DNA of 64,000 nt from an uncultured Lachnoclostridium sp. (GTDB lineage Bacteria > Bacillota > Clostridia > Lachnospirales > Lachnospiraceae). Positions 23,130 through 32,364 of this stretch are shown one piece after another. The stretch spans positions 42,448 to 106,447 of the forward strand of contig CAJMFH010000004.1 of NCBI GenBank assembly GCA_905212635.1, written 5' to 3'. The notes beneath the pieces are model-generated. The model ran no database searches, had not been told where the DNA came from, and saw only the letters and a program-made list of their open reading frames with translations. Every line of letters starts with the position of its first letter. Position 1 is the first letter of the stretch. The translations under genes were made by a program, and so were the position numbers.

Positions 23130-24339
23130 AAAATCAGATAAATTACATGGTGTATGTTATGATGTGAGAGGGCCGGTACTTGATGAAGCGAAAGAGATGG
23201 AACGCCGCGGCGAGACGGTGCTTCATCTGAATATCGGAAATCCGGCACCGTTTGGTTTCCGTGCACCGCAGATCGTGCTGGATTCTATGGAGGAAGCATT
23301 GGCAGATCCGATGAGCCAGGGATACAGCGATTCGAAGGGACTTTTGGAAGCCCGCGAAGAAATCTTGCAGTATCATATGCAGAAAGGACTTCCGGGACTT
23401 TCTTTGGATCATATTTATATCGGCAATGGAGTCAGTGAGATGATTTCCCTGTCTCTTCAGGCATTGTTAAATAATGGGGATGAGATATTGATCCCTGCAC
23501 CCGATTATCCGTTGTGGACGGCAGCAGCCAAACTTGCCGGTGGAAATCCGGTTCATTACATCTGTGACGAGAGTTCGGGCTGGTATCCGGATATTGAAGA
23601 TATGGAGAAGAAGATCACGGACAAGACAAAAGGAATTGTCGTGATCAACCCGAACAATCCGACCGGAGCCTTATATCCAAAAGAAATACTGGAAAAAATT
23701 GTTAATTTAGCGAGAGAGCATGAATTGATGATCTTTGCGGATGAGATATATGACCGCCTTGTGCTGGATGGTAAAACCCATACATCGATCGCCTCTCTTG
23801 CACCGGATCTTTTCGTGGTGACATTCAATGGACTTTCCAAATCGCACCGTATCGCAGGATTCCGAAGCGGCTGGATGGTTCTCAGTGGAGATCTGTCCAA
23901 AGCAAAGGGCTACATCGAGGGAGTGAATATGCTTTCTTCCATGCGTCTTTGTGCCAATGTTCCGGCACAGCATGTCATTGCACCGGCACTCCGCAACCGT
24001 CCGGAAGTGGACGACCTGCTTTTGCCGGGAGGACGTATTTACGAGCAGCGCAAAGTAATCTGTGATGCGATTGCAGAAATCGATGGTTTGTCCGCTGTGA
24101 CACCGGAAGCAGCTTTTTATATTTTTCCGAAGATCGATGCCAAACGTTTCCATATCTTAGATGATGAAAAATTTGCCCTTGATTTTCTTCGTGAGAAACA
24201 TGTTCTTCTGGTTCACGGACGCGGCTTTAACTGGGAAGCACCGGATCATTTCCGTATCGTATATCTTCCGGAAGTGGCGGTTTTGGATGAGTGCATGACA
24301 AAAATGAAAGAATTTTTGGCAGATTATCAGCAAAAATGA
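23116..24339 (+). CDS. Class I/II PLP-dependent aminotransferase (AlaA-like)
   Basis: 407 residues of fold-type I aminotransferase. Visible motifs: NIGNPAPFGF at the N-terminus, GNGVSEMISL, the NPNNPTGALY substrate loop, DEIYDRL and the PLP-binding Lys242 in NGLSKSHRIAGFRSGW. This subgroup includes E. coli AlaA, a glutamate-pyruvate transaminase, so alanine synthesis is the best guess; substrate cannot be fixed from sequence. AGGAGG lies before the ATG, inside the end of the CPBP gene, so translation is coupled. Confidence 0.85.
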   Translation: MRTFEKSDKLHGVCYDVRGPVLDEAKEMERRGETVLHLNIGNPAPFGFRAPQIVLDSMEEALADPMSQGYSDSKGLLEAREEILQYHMQKGLPGLSLDHIYIGNGVSEMISLSLQALLNNGDEILIPAPDYPLWTAAAKLAGGNPVHYICDESSGWYPDIEDMEKKITDKTKGIVVINPNNPTGALYPKEILEKIVNLAREHELMIFADEIYDRLVLDGKTHTSIASLAPDLFVVTFNGLSKSHRIAGFRSGWMVLSGDLSKAKGYIEGVNMLSSMRLCANVPAQHVIAPALRNRPEVDDLLLPGGRIYEQRKVICDAIAEIDGLSAVTPEAAFYIFPKIDAKRFHILDDEKFALDFLREKHVLLVHGRGFNWEAPDHFRIVYLPEVAVLDECMTKMKEFLADYQQK

Positions 24340-24357
24340 TGAGCCTTCAATCGTTAC

Positions 24358-24386
24358 TTGCAAAAATAGAAAATATTTAGTATACT
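24358..24386 (+). promoter_or_regulatory. Promoter of the SLT transglycosylase gene
   Basis: TTGCAA (24358-24363), 17 bp, TATACT (24381-24386), 10 bp before AGGAGGTGA. Confidence 0.65.
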
Positions 24387-24408
24387 GAGAACGTCAGGAG
24401 GTGATGAC

Positions 24409-25290
24409 GTGGCATTGCGCGTAAGCGATATTGCTGCTGAAAATTATATGCAGCAGACGAGAAAACAAAATACAGCGGCAGGGACGACCATAACTCCGTT
24501 TTCCAAAATGATGGAAGAAGAGACGAAGAAGGTAAATGAGGAGAACGCGGCGTCATCAACGCAGACGACATCGCAGACAGCGTCTGCCGCAAATGTGGCA
24601 AAGACCACAGGAACGACAGGAATGGTAAAAAGCGATGGAACATTGACGACGACCTTAGATGACATTTTTAAAAGAGCGTCGGAAAAATATGGGGTATCGT
24701 ATGATTTTTTAGTGGCAGTAGCCAAGGCGGAGTCGGATTTTAATCCAAAATGCGTCTCTTCGGCAGGAGCCAAAGGAATTATGCAGATTATGCCATATGA
24801 GGCCAAAGAACTTGGTGTAGACGATGTGTATGATGCGGAGCAGAATATTATGGCATCGGCCAAACTGCTGGCGGCACATCTGAAAAAATTTAATGGAGAT
24901 ACCACTCTGGCAGCGGCGGCATACAATGCCGGCAGCGGAAGAGTGAAGCAATATGGCGGTGTTCCTCCGTTTACGGAGACACAGAATTACGTCAAAAAAA
25001 TTGCAAAATATATGGAAGAAGGTGTCAAGGTACCGGATAAGACAGTGACTGTGATACCAAATAAACTGAGTGGCGATGTGACGAAAAGCCAGAGTACGGC
25101 AGCGTCAGCGAGCCAGCAGACAGAGGCACAGACAAGCCAGACGACATCTGTAGTACAAGATGCAGCAGCCGCAACGGACGAAGAGCTGAATCAGACGATG
25201 GTGGCGGTCGGAAGTGGGGCTTCGGCAGTGACAATGACCTATGGGGCTTACCAGAGATATCTGGAACTTGGCAGCCTCGGTGTCGGATGA
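24409..25290 (+). CDS. SLT-domain lytic transglycosylase-like protein without signal peptide
   Basis: 293 residues from a GTG start supported by the near-perfect AGGAGGTGA (24397-24405). Residues 85-205 form a soluble lytic transglycosylase domain: catalytic Glu108 in AKAESDFNP, SAGAKGIMQIMP and AAAAYNAGSGRVKQYGG. It would cleave the MurNAc-GlcNAc bond of peptidoglycan. Low-complexity Thr/Ser/Ala/Gln stretches flank it on both sides (about 48-75 and 222-245). There is no hydrophobic N-terminus, which resembles flagellar or otherwise non-Sec transglycosylases; no flagellar genes are nearby. It is followed by gpmI. Confidence 0.83.
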   Translation: MALRVSDIAAENYMQQTRKQNTAAGTTITPFSKMMEEETKKVNEENAASSTQTTSQTASAANVAKTTGTTGMVKSDGTLTTTLDDIFKRASEKYGVSYDFLVAVAKAESDFNPKCVSSAGAKGIMQIMPYEAKELGVDDVYDAEQNIMASAKLLAAHLKKFNGDTTLAAAAYNAGSGRVKQYGGVPPFTETQNYVKKIAKYMEEGVKVPDKTVTVIPNKLSGDVTKSQSTAASASQQTEAQTSQTTSVVQDAAAATDEELNQTMVAVGSGASAVTMTYGAYQRYLELGSLGVG

Positions 25291-25345
25291 CAGCAGCCGG
25301 GACAATTCCCGGTGTCAATGATTTTAAAAGAAGGAGAATTAAAAA

Positions 25346-26875
25346 ATGAGCAAGAAACCAACCGTATTGATGATCTTAGATGGTTATGGAATGAGTGACA
25401 AAGTAGAAGGAAATGCGATTGCACAGGCAAAGACACCGGTGATGGACAAACTTATGGCAGAATGTCCATTTGTACTCGGACAGGCAAGTGGTATGGCAGT
25501 CGGACTTCCGGAAGGACAGATGGGGAACTCGGAAGTAGGACATACCAATATGGGTGCCGGACGCATCGTATACCAGATGTTGGTTAAAATCAGTAAATCT
25601 ATTCAGGATGGCGACTTTTTTGAAAATGAAGCATTGAAAAAAGCCGTTGAGAATTGTAAAAAGAATGACTCTGCCCTTCATTTGATGGGACTTCTTTCCC
25701 CAGGCGGTGTACACAGCCACATGGAGCATCTGTATGGCTTGCTCGAACTGGCAAAGAAAAATGGAATTGACAAAGTGTATGTACATGCCTATCTTGATGG
25801 ACGTGACGTGCCACCATCATCGGCAGCAGAATATATGGAAGAAGCCGTAGCAAAGATGAAAGAGATTGGCGTCGGAACTGTAGCTACGATCTCCGGACGT
25901 TTTTATGCGATGGACCGTGACAATGCGTGGGACCGCGAGGAAAAAGCCTATGCTGCACTCGTGTATGGTGAAGGTGTAGAGGCATCGGATCCGGTACAGG
26001 CGATCAAGGATTCTTATGCAAATGACGTGACCGATGAGTTTATGCTTCCGACCGTTGTAGATAAAAACGGAATGATCAAAGAAAATGACAGTGTGATTTT
26101 CTTTAACTTCCGTCCGGACCGTGCAAGGCAGCTTACCAGAGCGTTTGTAGATCCTGATTTCACAGGATTTGAGCGCAGAAATGGGTATTTTCCACTTACG
26201 TTTGTATGTATGGCACAGTACGATGCACAGATGCCAAATGTACTCGTTGCTTTCCCACCGGAAGAATTGAAAATGACATTTGGTGAGTATTTGTCAAAAC
26301 ATGGAAAAACACAGCTCCGTCTGGCAGAGACACAGAAATATGCGCATGTTACGTTCTTCTTTAATGGTGGAGAAGAGACACAGTTTGAAGGCGAGGATCG
26401 TATCCTTGTAAACTCTCCAAAAGTAGCGACATTTGACTTGAAGCCGGAAATGAGTGCGTATGAGGTTTGCGATAATCTCGTAGATTCCATTAAATCCGAC
26501 AAGTACGATGTTATCATCATCAACTTTGCAAACCCGGATATGGTAGGACATACCGGAATCATTGAGGCGGCGATCAAAGCAATCGAAGCAGTAGATGAGT
26601 GTGTAGGACGTGCAGTAAAAGCCATTGATGAAGTGGATGGACAGCTCTTTATCTGTGCAGACCATGGAAATGCAGAAAAACTGATCGACGAAGATGGCGA
26701 GCCATTTACAGCACATACGACGAATCCGGTACCATTTATCATTTATAATTATGATGAAAATTATACATTGCGTGAGGGCGGTTGTCTGGCAGATATCGTT
26801 CCGACCCTGATCGAAATGATGGGAATGGAGCAGCCGGCAGAGATGACCGGAAAATCTTTATTGGTTCGTAAATAA
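25346..26875 (+). CDS. gpmI: 2,3-bisphosphoglycerate-independent phosphoglycerate mutase
   Basis: Interconverts 3- and 2-phosphoglycerate in glycolysis using two metal ions (usually Mn). 509 residues, full length. The phosphatase fold begins VLMILDGYG (Asp12), the catalytic Ser62 is in GNSEVGH and the C-terminal metal ligands lie in NFANPDMVGHTG and CADHGNAE. AAGGAG precedes the ATG. A GC-rich terminator follows. Confidence 0.96.
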   Translation: MSKKPTVLMILDGYGMSDKVEGNAIAQAKTPVMDKLMAECPFVLGQASGMAVGLPEGQMGNSEVGHTNMGAGRIVYQMLVKISKSIQDGDFFENEALKKAVENCKKNDSALHLMGLLSPGGVHSHMEHLYGLLELAKKNGIDKVYVHAYLDGRDVPPSSAAEYMEEAVAKMKEIGVGTVATISGRFYAMDRDNAWDREEKAYAALVYGEGVEASDPVQAIKDSYANDVTDEFMLPTVVDKNGMIKENDSVIFFNFRPDRARQLTRAFVDPDFTGFERRNGYFPLTFVCMAQYDAQMPNVLVAFPPEELKMTFGEYLSKHGKTQLRLAETQKYAHVTFFFNGGEETQFEGEDRILVNSPKVATFDLKPEMSAYEVCDNLVDSIKSDKYDVIIINFANPDMVGHTGIIEAAIKAIEAVDECVGRAVKAIDEVDGQLFICADHGNAEKLIDEDGEPFTAHTTNPVPFIIYNYDENYTLREGGCLADIVPTLIEMMGMEQPAEMTGKSLLVRK

Positions 26876-26888
26876 GAGAAAATATCAG

Positions 26889-26949
26889 GCCCCCGGTTTC
26901 GGATGATGGGATGGCAGTGTGCTGTCGCCAGCCGCAACCGGGGGCTTTT
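26889..26949 (+). terminator. Large terminator after gpmI
   Basis: GCCCCCGGTT (26889-26898) pairs perfectly with AACCGGGGGC (26936-26945), followed by TTTT. The 37-nt interior can form a second hairpin around GGCAG and CTGTC. Confidence 0.85.
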
Positions 26950-27004
26950 GCAGTAAAAGCCCGGTAAGTGACTGCCCGGCTTATATTGATACAGGGAGGC
27001 AACA

Positions 27005-28078
27005 ATGGCAAAAAAAGTAGTAGTTGGAATGTCCGGTGGAGTGGATTCTTCTGTGGCGGCATATCTTTTGCAAAAACAGGGATATGAGGTCATCGGCGTT
27101 ACGATGCAGATCTGGCAGGAAGATGATGTCTGTACATTGGAAGAAAATGGAGGGTGCTGCGGACTGTCTGCGGTGGAGGACGCAAGACGAGTGGCAGAAC
27201 GCCTCGGAATACGATATTATGTGATGAACTTCCGGCAGGAATTTCAGAAAAATGTAATTGATTATTTCGTAGATGAATATCTGCACGGAAGAACCCCCAA
27301 TCCGTGTATCGCGTGCAACCGCTATGTGAAGTGGGAATCGCTGTTGCAGAGAAGTCTGGAGATCGGAGCGGATTATATTGCAACAGGACATTATGCCAGA
27401 ATCGATAAACTTCCGAATGGCAGATATGCGTTGAAAAAATCGGTGACAGCGGCAAAAGATCAGACGTATGCTTTGTATAATCTGACACAAGACCAGTTGT
27501 CACATACGTTGATGCCGGTCGGTGAATACGAAAAAGAAAATGTGAGAAAGATGGCAGAAGAGGCCGGACTTCCGGTTGCACATAAGCCGGACAGCCAGGA
27601 AATCTGTTTTGTCTCGGACAATGATTATGCTTCCTTTATTGAAAAGGAAACAGGTGTCGATATCCCGACAGGAAATTTCGTGGATGTACATGGAAATGTA
27701 CTCGGAACGCACAAAGGAATCACACATTATACGATTGGTCAGCGGAAAGGACTTGGACTGGCGATGGGACATCCGGTATTTGTCTGTGAGATCCGGCCGG
27801 AGACCAACGAAGTGGTGATCGGCGAAAATGAGGATATTTTTACAACAACGATCCGGGCCAACCATCTGAATTTTATGTCGGTGGAGGACATCGACGGCGA
27901 GGTGCGTGCACTGGCAAAGATCCGTTATAACCACCGCGGAGATATGTGTACCCTGCGAAAAATCAACGAAGATACCGTCGAAGCGGTCTTTGACAAGCCG
28001 CAGCGCGCAGCCACTCCGGGACAGGCACTTGTCTTTTACGACGGCGACTATGTGATGGGCGGCGGCACTATCATTTGA
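27005..28078 (+). CDS. mnmA: tRNA 2-thiouridylase MnmA
   Basis: Makes the 2-thio group of the wobble uridine in tRNA-Lys, -Glu and -Gln. 357 residues: PP-loop GMSGGVDSS (8-16), catalytic Cys near residue 101 in NPCIACN, TGHYARI, and the second cysteine near 200 in PDSQEICFV. The C-terminal beta-barrel is complete (GQALVFYDGD). The ribosome site GGGAGG is clear. No cysteine desulfurase gene is adjacent. Confidence 0.95.
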   Translation: MAKKVVVGMSGGVDSSVAAYLLQKQGYEVIGVTMQIWQEDDVCTLEENGGCCGLSAVEDARRVAERLGIRYYVMNFRQEFQKNVIDYFVDEYLHGRTPNPCIACNRYVKWESLLQRSLEIGADYIATGHYARIDKLPNGRYALKKSVTAAKDQTYALYNLTQDQLSHTLMPVGEYEKENVRKMAEEAGLPVAHKPDSQEICFVSDNDYASFIEKETGVDIPTGNFVDVHGNVLGTHKGITHYTIGQRKGLGLAMGHPVFVCEIRPETNEVVIGENEDIFTTTIRANHLNFMSVEDIDGEVRALAKIRYNHRGDMCTLRKINEDTVEAVFDKPQRAATPGQALVFYDGDYVMGGGTII

Positions 28079-28128
28079 TTTTTATGCTTTTTTCATGTTT
28101 TTGGCAAAGTATATCATTTTTTGTCTTG

Positions 28129-28263
28129 TAATTCACCGGAAATATTTGCAGCAAGTGGCTTTTGAGCGCGTCGGCAGGAGACACTGGTAGTTTCAGTGTC
28201 CCTGCCGCTACGCAGATCAACGAGCGAAAGCGTCCACGCAGCGCAAACATTTTCGGTGAATTA
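28129..28263. repeat. 135-nt palindromic element between mnmA and glmM
   Basis: The 329-bp gap before glmM is mostly structured. Outer arms 28129-28149 and 28243-28263 are 21-nt inverted repeats with two mismatches (TAATTCACCGG side and CGGTGAATTA side). Inside, 28172-28186 and 28194-28207 form a second hairpin with one bulged A. A/T-rich flanks are also partly complementary. It could be a folded RNA, a terminator-like structure after mnmA or a palindromic mobile remnant; I recognise no named family and no second copy in the window. Confidence 0.7.
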
Positions 28264-28315
28264 TAAAATAGAAAAAAATTGTCGATACAGGCGGCAACAA
28301 ACATAAAAAAATCAC

Positions 28316-28344
28316 TTGAATAAATTGTTTTCTTATGATAGTAT
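28316..28344 (+). promoter_or_regulatory. glmM promoter
   Basis: TTGAAT (28316-28321), 17 bp, TAGTAT (28339-28344). A small hairpin in the leader (TTTCCA 28360-28365 with TGGAAA 28381-28386) precedes the ribosome site. Confidence 0.6.
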
Positions 28345-28407
28345 ATATTAGATAACTTGTTTCCAAGGGGCTTTTGCGCCTGGAAAAGATGTGAAAGGGG
28401 AAGCGTC

Positions 28408-29757
28408 ATGAAGTATTTTGGTACCGATGGCTTTCGTGGCGAGGCAAATGTCACGCTGACGGCAGAACATGCTTTTAAGATTGGACGTTTTTTGGGACAC
28501 TATTATCAGAATGAAGATCATAGAGTACGGGTTCTTGTAGGAAAAGATACAAGATTGTCCGGATATATGTATGAGACGGCACTGGCAGCGGGCTTGACAG
28601 CAAGCGGAGCCGATGTCTATGAGATACATGTTACGACGACACCGAGTATTTCATATCTGATCCGTCGGCAGAATTTTGATCTGGGTATTATGATCACAGC
28701 GAGCCACAATCCGTACACCGATAATGGGATTAAGGTCATCAATGGCACGGGTCATAAACTGGAAGAAGAAGTCGAGATCGAGATGGAAAAATACATCGAT
28801 GGAGAAATTTCGGAGATTCCCTATGCGACCGGAGAGAAACTGGGACGATGCTTTGATTATCAGGAAGGAAAAAAGATTTACAAGATGTATCTGGAGAATC
28901 TGGCAAAGCACAGTTACAATGGTAAGACGGTAGCACTTGACATGTCCAATGGATCGGCTTCCGGTATTGCAGCAGAGATATTCCGAAGACTGGGTGCGAT
29001 CGTCCATACGACGGGAGATAAACCCGACGGAATGAATATAAACAAAGAATGTGGTTCCACCCACATTGAAAAATTACAAAAATTAGTAAAAGAAACAGGC
29101 GCAGATGTGGGCTTTGCTTATGATGGCGATGCGGACCGGTGCCTTGCCGTAGATGAGAACGGAGAGGTTGTGACCGGAGACCACATTATGTATCTGTGTG
29201 GAATGGATTTAAAGGAAAAAGGCAAGTTAAAAGACAATATGGTTGTTACGACCGTTATGTCCAACATGGGATTGTATAAAGCCTTTGACCGTGCCGGCAT
29301 TTCCTACCAACAGACGGCGGTAGGGGATAAATATGTATGTGCCAATATGATGGAAAACGGCTATGTTCTCGGTGGAGAGCAGTCCGGGCATATTATATTT
29401 ATGGAACATGCCGTGACCGGAGACGGTATTTTGACTTCCTTAATGATCATGGAAGCAATGCTTTCGAAAGACAGTTCTTTGTCAGCCCTGACAAAGGATT
29501 TAAAGATATATCCGCAGTTACTTGTCAATATGCGCGTCAAAGATAAACTGGCGGCAAGAGAAGATGAAGATGTGAAAGCAGCGGAAGAAGAAGTGGCAAA
29601 AGCACTCGGAGACGAGGGAAGGCTGCTCCTGCGTGAAAGTGGTACAGAGCCGCTCATCCGTGTTATGGTAGAAGCTGCGACGGATGAAATATGCAGGGAA
29701 AATGTGGATAAGATAATTCAAGTTTTACGTGCCAAAGGGCATGAGGATAAAAACTGA
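28408..29757 (+). CDS. glmM: Phosphoglucosamine mutase
   Basis: Converts glucosamine-6-phosphate to glucosamine-1-phosphate for peptidoglycan and UDP-GlcNAc synthesis. 449 residues, the family length, beginning KYFGTDGFRG. Phosphoserine Ser99 lies in TASHNP, the Mg loop is DGDADR (239-244) and the C-terminal phosphate-binding motif is RESGTEPLIRVM. ATG 28408 is chosen because AAAGGGG is 7 nt upstream; the frame extends further 5' without support. The motif set favours GlmM over phosphomannomutase. Confidence 0.93.
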   Translation: MKYFGTDGFRGEANVTLTAEHAFKIGRFLGHYYQNEDHRVRVLVGKDTRLSGYMYETALAAGLTASGADVYEIHVTTTPSISYLIRRQNFDLGIMITASHNPYTDNGIKVINGTGHKLEEEVEIEMEKYIDGEISEIPYATGEKLGRCFDYQEGKKIYKMYLENLAKHSYNGKTVALDMSNGSASGIAAEIFRRLGAIVHTTGDKPDGMNINKECGSTHIEKLQKLVKETGADVGFAYDGDADRCLAVDENGEVVTGDHIMYLCGMDLKEKGKLKDNMVVTTVMSNMGLYKAFDRAGISYQQTAVGDKYVCANMMENGYVLGGEQSGHIIFMEHAVTGDGILTSLMIMEAMLSKDSSLSALTKDLKIYPQLLVNMRVKDKLAAREDEDVKAAEEEVAKALGDEGRLLLRESGTEPLIRVMVEAATDEICRENVDKIIQVLRAKGHEDKN

Positions 29758-29781
29758 AAGAGATAGAAAGGAATCAAAAGA

Positions 29782-30924
29782 ATGAAAGGTGCTTATTACA
29801 CAAAACAGTATCGTAATGTATTTGCGGAGTGCGGTCATTCTCAGGAAGAGATTGACAAAAAATTAAAAGACGCATTCCACACGGTATTTTACGGACCGGC
29901 TGGCGAGAAATTTTATTTTGAAGCCGGAGATGATATGGGATATTTCGAGGATACGGGAAATTTTGATGCCCGTACAGAAGGAATGTCATATGCCATGATG
30001 ATGTGCGTTCAGATGAATATGAAAGAAGAATTTGACCGCGTATGGAAATGGGCGAGAACATATATGTACATGGAAGATGGCTATAACAAAGGATACTTCG
30101 CGTGGTCCTGTAAGACCACAGGTGAGAAAAATGACTACGGTCCGGCACCGGACGGCGAAGAATTTTTTGCAATGTCATTGTTCTTTGCTTCCCACCGCTG
30201 GGGAGACGGCGACGGAATCTTCAATTATTCCCGGGAAGCAAAAAATATCCTGAGTGCCTGTATACATAACGGAGAGAAAGAACCGGGAGATCCGATCATG
30301 GAGCCGGAAAACTATCTGATCCGTTTTATCCCAAGCAGAAAATTCAGTGATCCGTCCTATCATTGTGCACATTTTTATGAACTGTTCGGAGAATGGGCCA
30401 ATGAAGAAGACAGAGAATTCTGGAAAAAGGCAGCGAAAGCAAGCCGTGAATATCTGAAAAAAGCATGTCATCCGGAAACCGGACTGGCAGCAGAATATGC
30501 TTATTATGATGGTACTCCATATGAGAAAGAGCAGGATGTCTTTGGCGGACGCCATGACTGGTACTACAGTGATTCTTACCGTGTTATTGCAAACATTGGT
30601 CTGGATTATGAGTGGTTTGCCGCAGATGAATGGAATGTGGAAAACAATAACAAAGTACAGAAATTCTTTATGGAGACACATCGTGGAGAAGACTTTAAGG
30701 TGTATGAGATTGACGGAACCGTCATCGACCAGCCGGCTCTTCACCCGGTAGCAATCATCGCAACCAATGCACAGGCATCTCTTGCCGCAGACGGCCCTTA
30801 TGCCAAAGAGTGTGTAGAAAGATTCTGGAACACACCGCTTCGTACCGGCGAGAGAAGATACTATGACAATTGTCTGTATCTGTTTGCTCTTTTAGCATTG
30901 AGTGGAAATTACCGTATCTGGTAG
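29782..30924 (+). CDS. GH8 reducing-end xylose-releasing exo-oligoxylanase
   Basis: 380 residues of glycoside hydrolase family 8, closest in layout to Rex enzymes, which release xylose from the reducing end of xylo-oligosaccharides. Probable general acid Glu66 in DARTEGMSYAMM and candidate base Asp in GGRHDWYYSDSYR (about 253-265). No signal peptide, consistent with an intracellular enzyme acting on imported oligosaccharides. It sits alone between glmM and tig with no transporter or xylosidase nearby. Confidence 0.9.
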   Translation: MKGAYYTKQYRNVFAECGHSQEEIDKKLKDAFHTVFYGPAGEKFYFEAGDDMGYFEDTGNFDARTEGMSYAMMMCVQMNMKEEFDRVWKWARTYMYMEDGYNKGYFAWSCKTTGEKNDYGPAPDGEEFFAMSLFFASHRWGDGDGIFNYSREAKNILSACIHNGEKEPGDPIMEPENYLIRFIPSRKFSDPSYHCAHFYELFGEWANEEDREFWKKAAKASREYLKKACHPETGLAAEYAYYDGTPYEKEQDVFGGRHDWYYSDSYRVIANIGLDYEWFAADEWNVENNNKVQKFFMETHRGEDFKVYEIDGTVIDQPALHPVAIIATNAQASLAADGPYAKECVERFWNTPLRTGERRYYDNCLYLFALLALSGNYRIW

Positions 30925-31007
30925 TCCAAGGCGTTTAGAAATAGAAAAATCAGGGAATACTACCAAAAGTTCCCGCAGCAATTAAAAAATTTGGAGGATT
31001 AAGAAAA

Positions 31008-32330
31008 ATGAGTTACAAAGTAGAGAATCTTGAAAACAGTATGGCAAAAATTACAATAGAGGTAAGCCCGGAAGCATTTGAAGAGGCTATGGTAAAATCT
31101 TACAATAAGAACAAAGCAAAGATCGCACTTCCTGGATTCCGTAAAGGAAAAGCTCCACGTAAAATGATCGAAAAGATGTATGGCCCGGAAGTATTTTATG
31201 AGGATGCAGCAAACTTTGCAATTCCGGATGCTTATGAAGAAGCAGCAAAAGAGAGCGGACTTGAAATCGTATCCCGCCCGGATATCGATGTGGAAAAAAT
31301 TGGAAATGGCGAACCTTTTGTATTTACCGCTACTGTTGCTGTAAAACCGGATGTTGAACTTGGCGATTACAAAGGAATCGAAGTAGAGAAACAGGAAGTT
31401 AAGATTATGGCAGCAGATGTCAATGCAGAGCTTGCTAAGGTTCAGGAGCAGAATGCACGTACGGTAAACGTGGAAGACCGTGCAATCAAAAAAGATGATA
31501 TTGCAGTGATCGACTTTGAGGGATTTGTAGATGACGAGCCATTTGATGGTGGAAAAGGTACCGATTATTCTCTTACGATCGGAAGCCATTCCTTTATCGA
31601 TACCTTTGAAGATCAGCTGATCGGTAAAAACAAAGGGGATAAAGTGGATGTCAATGTAACATTCCCAGAGACTTATCATGTAGAAGAACTCAAAGGAAAA
31701 CCGGCACTTTTCAAAGTAGAGATCAAAGACATCAAGATGAAAGAGCTTCCAAAACTGGATGATGAATTTGCCAGCGAAGTTTCTGAATTTGAGACATTGA
31801 AAGAATACAAAGCAAGTGTTAAGAAGACATTGACAGAGCGCAGAAAAAATCAGGTAAAAGCAGAAAAAGAAGATAAGATCATCAGCCAGGTAGTAGAGAA
31901 CTCTAAGATTGAGCTTCCAAAACCAATGGTTGACGAGCAGATTAATCAGATGATCAATGAGTTTGCTTCCCGTCTTCAGCAGCAGGGACTCAGCATTGAC
32001 CAGTACATCCAGATGACAGGTATGCAGCCACAGATGATGATGGAGCAGATGCGTCCGGAAGCAGAGACACGTATCCGTACACGTCTTGTATTGGAGGCCG
32101 TTGCAGCAGCAGAAGGCATCAAAGCGACAGCAAAAGACATTGACAAAGAGATTGAAAAAATGGCTGAAATGTACAACATGGAAGCAGATAAGATCAAAGA
32201 AATGTTTGGCGATGCTGAGAACAAACAGATTTCTGAGGATATCGCTGTACAGAAAGCAGTTGACTTCCTTGTAAAAGAGTCTGTAGAAGTAGAGCCAAAA
32301 GAAGAAGAGAAAGAAGAAAAAGCAGAATAA
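31008..32330 (+). CDS. tig: Trigger factor chaperone
   Basis: Ribosome-bound chaperone and prolyl isomerase. 440 residues: N-terminal ribosome-binding domain with the GFRKGKAPRKMIEK signature (about 41-54), FKBP-type PPIase domain (about 155-240, IDFEGFVDDEPFDGG), and a helical C-terminal domain ending in a Glu/Lys-rich tail. GGAGG precedes the ATG. First gene of the tig-clpP-clpX-lon-engB block. Confidence 0.97.
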   Translation: MSYKVENLENSMAKITIEVSPEAFEEAMVKSYNKNKAKIALPGFRKGKAPRKMIEKMYGPEVFYEDAANFAIPDAYEEAAKESGLEIVSRPDIDVEKIGNGEPFVFTATVAVKPDVELGDYKGIEVEKQEVKIMAADVNAELAKVQEQNARTVNVEDRAIKKDDIAVIDFEGFVDDEPFDGGKGTDYSLTIGSHSFIDTFEDQLIGKNKGDKVDVNVTFPETYHVEELKGKPALFKVEIKDIKMKELPKLDDEFASEVSEFETLKEYKASVKKTLTERRKNQVKAEKEDKIISQVVENSKIELPKPMVDEQINQMINEFASRLQQQGLSIDQYIQMTGMQPQMMMEQMRPEAETRIRTRLVLEAVAAAEGIKATAKDIDKEIEKMAEMYNMEADKIKEMFGDAENKQISEDIAVQKAVDFLVKESVEVEPKEEEKEEKAE

Positions 32331-32364
32331 TACATTTTGCATTTTCAGATAGGAGGGAAATGTT

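Noticed and set aside
30999..32342. 447-residue reverse-strand frame opposite tig
   Set aside because: Shadow of the trigger factor gene, with Cys/Phe-rich nonsense composition and no ribosome site.
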